A stretch of 21,948 bases of DNA from Bacteroidales bacterium. Lineage in GTDB: Bacteria; Bacteroidota; Bacteroidia; Bacteroidales; Muribaculaceae. Of this stretch, positions 21,868-21,948 are shown piece by piece. The stretch's first letter is position 1. Every line of letters begins with the position of its first letter. A program made the translations under genes and the position numbers. The stretch lies in assembly GCA_004552485.1 (NCBI GenBank), contig SFOH01000036.1, forward strand, positions 1 to 21,948, given 5' to 3'. Below the pieces are notes generated by a model. That model did no database searches. It had not been told where the DNA came from and saw only the letters and a list, made by a program, of their open reading frames with translations.

Positions 21868-21948
21868 GAAGGGGGCGGTTACCTACTCTTCCGCTTTCGC
21901 AGTACCATCGGCGTGGCGGGGTTTAACTTCTCTGTTCGGAATGGGAAG
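21868..21948 (-). rRNA. rrf: 5S ribosomal RNA (3' part; 5' end outside the window)
   Basis: Read on the minus strand, the last 80 or so bases contain the conserved 5S core: CTTCCCATTCCGAACAGAGA, AAGTTAAACCCCGCC, then GCCGATGGTACTGC and GAAGAGTAGG. This covers helices II-V and the 3' strand of helix I. The 3' end is placed near 21868 by distance to the terminator and is uncertain by several bases. It marks the end of an rRNA operon whose 23S and 16S genes would lie beyond the window. Confidence 0.92.

Overview
The window looks like chromosomal DNA from a high-GC member of the Bacteroidales. A gut Muribaculaceae-type genome is my inference; the sequence does not prove it. Support comes from repeated Bacteroidetes-type promoters (TTTG, about 20 nt, TAnnTTTG), starts without Shine-Dalgarno sequences, the gene order parE-coaD-ctp, a 29-residue COX24-type basic peptide next to HU, a lipoprotein form of the Omp85/TamA family, and lipoprotein signal peptides. 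Codon use is so GC-biased that long antisense open frames are everywhere and were ignored.

Layout. Positions 1-1430 hold the 3' part of a choloylglycine-hydrolase-family amidase and, convergent to it, an unrecognised lipoprotein. Positions 1507-5310 hold a methionine operon, metY-metX-hom, with tightly overlapping genes. It is preceded by what I read as a complete translational attenuator: a strong promoter, a 30-codon leader peptide with six Met codons within ten residues, an 11-bp antiterminator and a competing intrinsic terminator. This is the most notable system in the window. Positions 5477-9571 (minus strand) carry parE, coaD and an S41 C-terminal processing protease. Positions 9879-13005 (plus strand) carry an HU protein, the 29-residue basic peptide and a ribonuclease E/G with a long low-complexity tail, ending in a strong terminator.

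Positions 13022-13926 are a small accessory island bounded by near-identical 29-bp direct repeats. It holds a HigBA-type toxin-antitoxin pair whose toxin frame is interrupted by TGA at codon 4. Positions 13927-14449 are AT-rich and non-coding, with palindromes and a probable small RNA ending in a textbook terminator. Then come a DUF486 membrane protein, miaA and pepT (a minus-strand pair), a TamL-like lipoprotein Omp85 protein, a HAD phosphatase, tRNA-Glu(CTC) with its own promoter and terminator, and a class A beta-lactamase lipoprotein on the minus strand. The window closes with the terminator and the 3' part of a 5S rRNA, the end of an rRNA operon on the minus strand.

How the genes work together. 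The Met operon would make homoserine (hom), acetylate it (metX) and sulfhydrylate it (metY), under control of Met-tRNA supply through the leader. The HU, basic-peptide and RNase E/G genes are nucleic-acid and ribosome housekeeping. The other genes are mostly housekeeping, with the toxin-antitoxin island and perhaps the beta-lactamase as accessory content.
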